A stretch of DNA of 64,000 nucleotides. Source: Henckelia pumila (lineage: Eukaryota; Streptophyta; Magnoliopsida; Lamiales; Gesneriaceae). Position numbers and translations under genes: made by a program. The DNA lies in the NCBI RefSeq assembly GCF_033568475.1, contig NC_133121.1, forward strand, positions 4,526,001 through 4,590,000. The letters run 5' to 3'. Below are positions 61,321 through 64,000 of the stretch, piece after piece (position 1 is the stretch's first letter; every line of letters begins with the position of its first letter). Below the pieces are notes generated by a model. It searched no databases, was not told the DNA's origin, and worked only from the letters and a program-made list of their open reading frames with translations.

Positions 61321-62652
61321 AGTTATTTGCACTAAACATCTTTGTAAAATATTGAAAATGCACACTTATCTCATGTGAAATTTTAATAGTCATCTTCAAC
61401 TCTAACCTTTTATAAAATTAGTACACGTCGTCCCTTCATATGAGCGATTGTTGCGCACAAGCCCCTCATGCGACTGAGTCAATATTTTGATTTTTTTCAC
61501 CAAATACCCCTGTGAAATATTAAAATTACATATTTGACCCCTTGAGAGTATAATTTTTAAATTTATTCAACCCATAAGATCCAATTATAAAATATTTGTC
61601 AAACATTTACATTTTATGATTTTTTATTTTTATTTTAAATTTATTATTATTTATTAATTTATTTCTAAAAAAATATTATTACTTTTTCTTGATATCATTA
61701 TTATATTAAAACACTCTGTGTTTCCAATTTCTCCATTAAACATGCATTCATAAACAAAGATTTAAATACTTAAACGTACCAAAATATTGAATAAACATGA
61801 TAAACTCAAGCATATTACTTTTTCAATTTAAGACTATATATGTTTGAACTAAATCTAAATTTTTCGAAAATATGTATTGCACAATTTGCAGTAAATAATA
61901 AAAAAATAAAGTGGTTATATAATGATAAAATTTACTATTAAAATATATTTTTTGTATAACTAATACTAAGATAAAATAACTAATATTTTCATAGCTATTT
62001 TTATTTAATTAAATATAAAATTAATAGTAAATTTTATCATTATACAATTATTTTATTTTTTTATTATTTATTGCAAATTGTGCAATGCATCTTTTCAAAA
62101 ATTTAGATTTTGGTTCAATACTATATAGTCCTAAATCGAAAAAGTAATATGCTTGAACTTATTATTTTAATTTGTTTAATATTTTGGTACTTTTACGTAT
62201 TTAAATCTTTGTTTATGAATGCATATTTAATGAAAAATTTGGAAGCACGAAGTAAGTTTAATAAAATAATGATATCAAAATAGAGTAATAATATTTTTTT
62301 AGAAACAAATTAATCAATAATAATAAATTTAAAATGAAAATAAAATAAAAATTCATAAAATGTAAATGTTTAATAAATATTTTATAATTGTATCTTATGG
62401 ATTGAAAATATTTAAAAATTATACTTTCAATGAGTCAAATATGCAATTTTAATATTTTACAGGTGTATTTGGTGTAAAAAAAATCAAAATATTTGTCCAA
62501 TCGCATGAGGGGCGCGTGTGCAACAATCGCTCATATAAAGGGCACGTGTGCTAATTTTATAAAAGGTCAGGGTTGAAAATGCTTATTAAAATTTAATATG
62601 AGAGAAGTGTGAATTTTTTATATTTCACAGGGGTATTTGGTGCAAATAACTC
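61321..62652. mobile_element. 1.33-kb foldback element, Mutator-like
   Basis: Almost the whole element is one inverted repeat: left arm about 61321-61960 pairs with right arm about 62015-62652, around an AT-rich centre. The ends GAGTTATTTGCAC ... GTGCAAATAACTC are perfectly inverted for 13 bp. A perfect 10-bp direct repeat TTTAAATAAT lies outside (61311-61320 and 62653-62662). Matched landmarks in both arms include 'gagcgattgttgc/gcaacaatcgctc', 'catgcattcataaacaaagattt' and 'tgcacaatttgca'. No gene is inside. The long terminal repeats, ends beginning with G and a 9-11 bp duplication fit a non-autonomous MULE. Confidence 0.93.
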
Positions 62653-62704
62653 TTTAAATAATATAAATTCAGATAATAATAAACTACAAACGGTTATTTA
62701 ATCA

Positions 62705-63348
62705 GGGGTGGGCATTTAGTATCGTGTATCGAATACGAGTCGGGTAGTTTTTAAAAATATCGGGTTCGGGTAGCACCGAAACCCGATATATTGTATGTCG
62801 GGTTGGTGTCGGGTAGTTTTTTTACTACCCGATCAGATATCGGGTACCCGATATTTTTTTTAAAAATAAATTATATTATGGACTTATGCATGTTAAGGGC
62901 TATGACAATTAAATTTAGGCAGCCCACCAATTCATCTTTCTTTTCTTATCAATTTTCTTTTCCCATCTAAGCCGACCCATCCTCTCTCCAATCGGCAATC
63001 TCCATTCGCTGAGCCATTTGAATCGGGCATTGTGTCACTCTCTCGGTGTTAATCTCTTGTTGGTTCCTGGTTTATTGTTTTTTTTTTTTTATCAAGTTTA
63101 CTCAAGGATAATTATTCTCCTATCAAATTATCAAAGTTGGTTTTTTTTTTTTTTATATAAAATATATGCTATAATTTTCCGGTACCTGTTGGTCGGATAC
63201 CCAAAACTACCCGACATTTTCGGGTACCCAACAGTCGGGTTCTCGAAAGTTTTGGATTGATGTCGGGTAGACAAATTTTCTACTCGACATATCGGGTACC
63301 CGACCCGAATTATCCGAACCCGATTTTACCTGACTCGACGCCCACCCC
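62705..63348. mobile_element. hAT-like MITE with GGGGTGGGC ends
   Basis: Begins GGGGTGGGC and ends GCCCACCCC with a few mismatches beyond. Both ends are dense in 'cgggta', 'acccga' and 'gtcgggt' in either orientation, giving hairpin-rich subterminal zones. Between them lies about 290 bp (62880-63170) of different composition that may be captured host sequence or another insertion. A flush 8-bp duplication is not seen, although 'tttaat' occurs near both sides. Confidence 0.75.
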
Positions 63349-63970
63349 TAAATTTAATAAACGAAAAAACGTTAAATACCTTTAAATATATAAATTTATC
63401 CTCCCTCATTTAACTTCTCAAGGAGACGGGGTTTGTCCGCAAATTCGTCGAAATATGTGGTCAAAGTTTAATTTATCTTAAAGTAAGGGGCAAATGTGAA
63501 TTTTGGAAAATCCTTTAATCAGGGTTTGTGTTATACTTATAAATCTCTTTTTATTTTTATTTTTTATGATAAACTTTTATTCTGTTTTTATTTATCGATC
63601 ACTCTTATAATTACATAGAATCTGAGACGAGGTTATTCTCAAAAAAAAAAAAAAAAAGAAAAATTATATTTTTACCAAAAAAATCTATTTTTTTTTCTAA
63701 TCTCTAATTTTTAAATTAAATGTTTGTTTATTTTTTTATACCTATATACCATAATAATAATTAAAAAAAATATAAGTATTTTGATTCTTAAAATTAATTT
63801 TATTTAGTATAAAAGGTTTTCCGCAGAACTGCAGAATCTTGCTGGTTTTTTTTTTTTTTTTGAAGAGTATATATTTGCTGTTTGCAATTCATCAATTCTC
63901 CTCAGAATATTAAATTATTACAGGCAATCGTCCGGAGTAGTCTACCGTCTACGGCGGCGCGAGGAGGATA
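63349..63970. other. Promoter and 5' leader of the last gene
   Basis: AT-rich with poly-A and poly-T runs (about 63640-63660, 63847-63862). 'tattacag|gcaatcg' just upstream of the ATG could be the end of a 5'-UTR intron. 'tagtataaaagg' near 63809 is a TATA-like site. Confidence 0.45.
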
Positions 63971-64000
63971 ATGGCGGCGAAGAAGGGAACCAAGGGAGGA
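63971..64000 (+). CDS. Start of a gene cut by the window edge
   Basis: ATG GCG GCG AAG AAG opens a frame MAAKKGTKGG that runs off the edge. The upstream leader turns GC-rich ('cggcggcgcgaggaggataATGGCG') and the ATG has a good plant start context (purine at -3, GCG after ATG). Ten residues are too few to name the product. Confidence 0.5.
   Translation, partial: MAAKKGTKGG

Overview
The window is nuclear DNA of a flowering plant. Genes have many short exons with GT-AG introns, intergenic DNA is AT-rich and full of MITEs, foldback elements, LINE relics and LTR elements, and every recognisable protein has a plant-specific homologue. Protein similarity and the abundant 'GAGACGG' dispersed repeat suggest an asterid, perhaps in Lamiales; that placement is inference.

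Layout. 1-1856 (+): 3' part of a SWD2-like WD40 gene (COMPASS H3K4 methyltransferase subunit) with a 275-bp tandem duplication in its last intron. 4151-10936 (-): an ALKBH9-type 2OG-Fe(II) RNA demethylase, six exons, with a 4.3-kb repeat-filled intron. 14357-18468 (-): a four-finger RanBP2 zinc-finger protein, seven exons. 18708-22620 (-): a 5'-truncated, decayed L1-type LINE. 24370-26288 (-): a small conserved-looking coiled-coil protein of unknown function, six exons. 27409-28053: a hAT-like non-autonomous element with a perfect 8-bp target duplication and a smaller MITE inside it. 28748-38458: a Ty1/Copia fossil with one target duplication (TATCC) around the whole, palindromic inverted partial copies of itself at its 5' side, and a 2.9-kb solo LTR of another family inserted near its 3' end. 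39806-40497 (+): linker histone H1. 41805-43802 (-): PPR editing factor resembling MEF9. 47423-50749 (-): intronless LRR receptor-like kinase of the At4g36180 type with a degenerate kinase active site. 53840-56175 (+): a LINE relic split by an 875-bp solo LTR and a 684-bp foldback MITE. 56499-58223 (+): BOLA2. 59266-60688 (+): fibrillin FBN5. 61321-62652: a 1.3-kb near-perfect foldback with a 10-bp target duplication (Mutator-like). 62705-63348: a hAT-like element with GGGGTGGGC ends. 63971-64000 (+): the first codons of another gene.

The host genes are not an operon and mostly do unrelated housekeeping work: chromatin (SWD2-like, H1), RNA modification and editing (ALKBH9, MEF9-like), Fe-S/redox (BOLA2), plastoquinone/plastid lipid (FBN5) and receptor signalling (LRR-RLK). 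The BOLA2-FBN5 adjacency matches neighbouring Arabidopsis loci At5g09830/At5g09820 from memory, suggesting conserved microsynteny.

I did not find a convincing new biological system. The strongest unusual structures are the palindromic Copia mosaic, the 1.3-kb foldback and the multiply interrupted LINE relic. Exon boundaries were derived by hand from splice sites and reading phase, and all family identifications are from memory without a database search.
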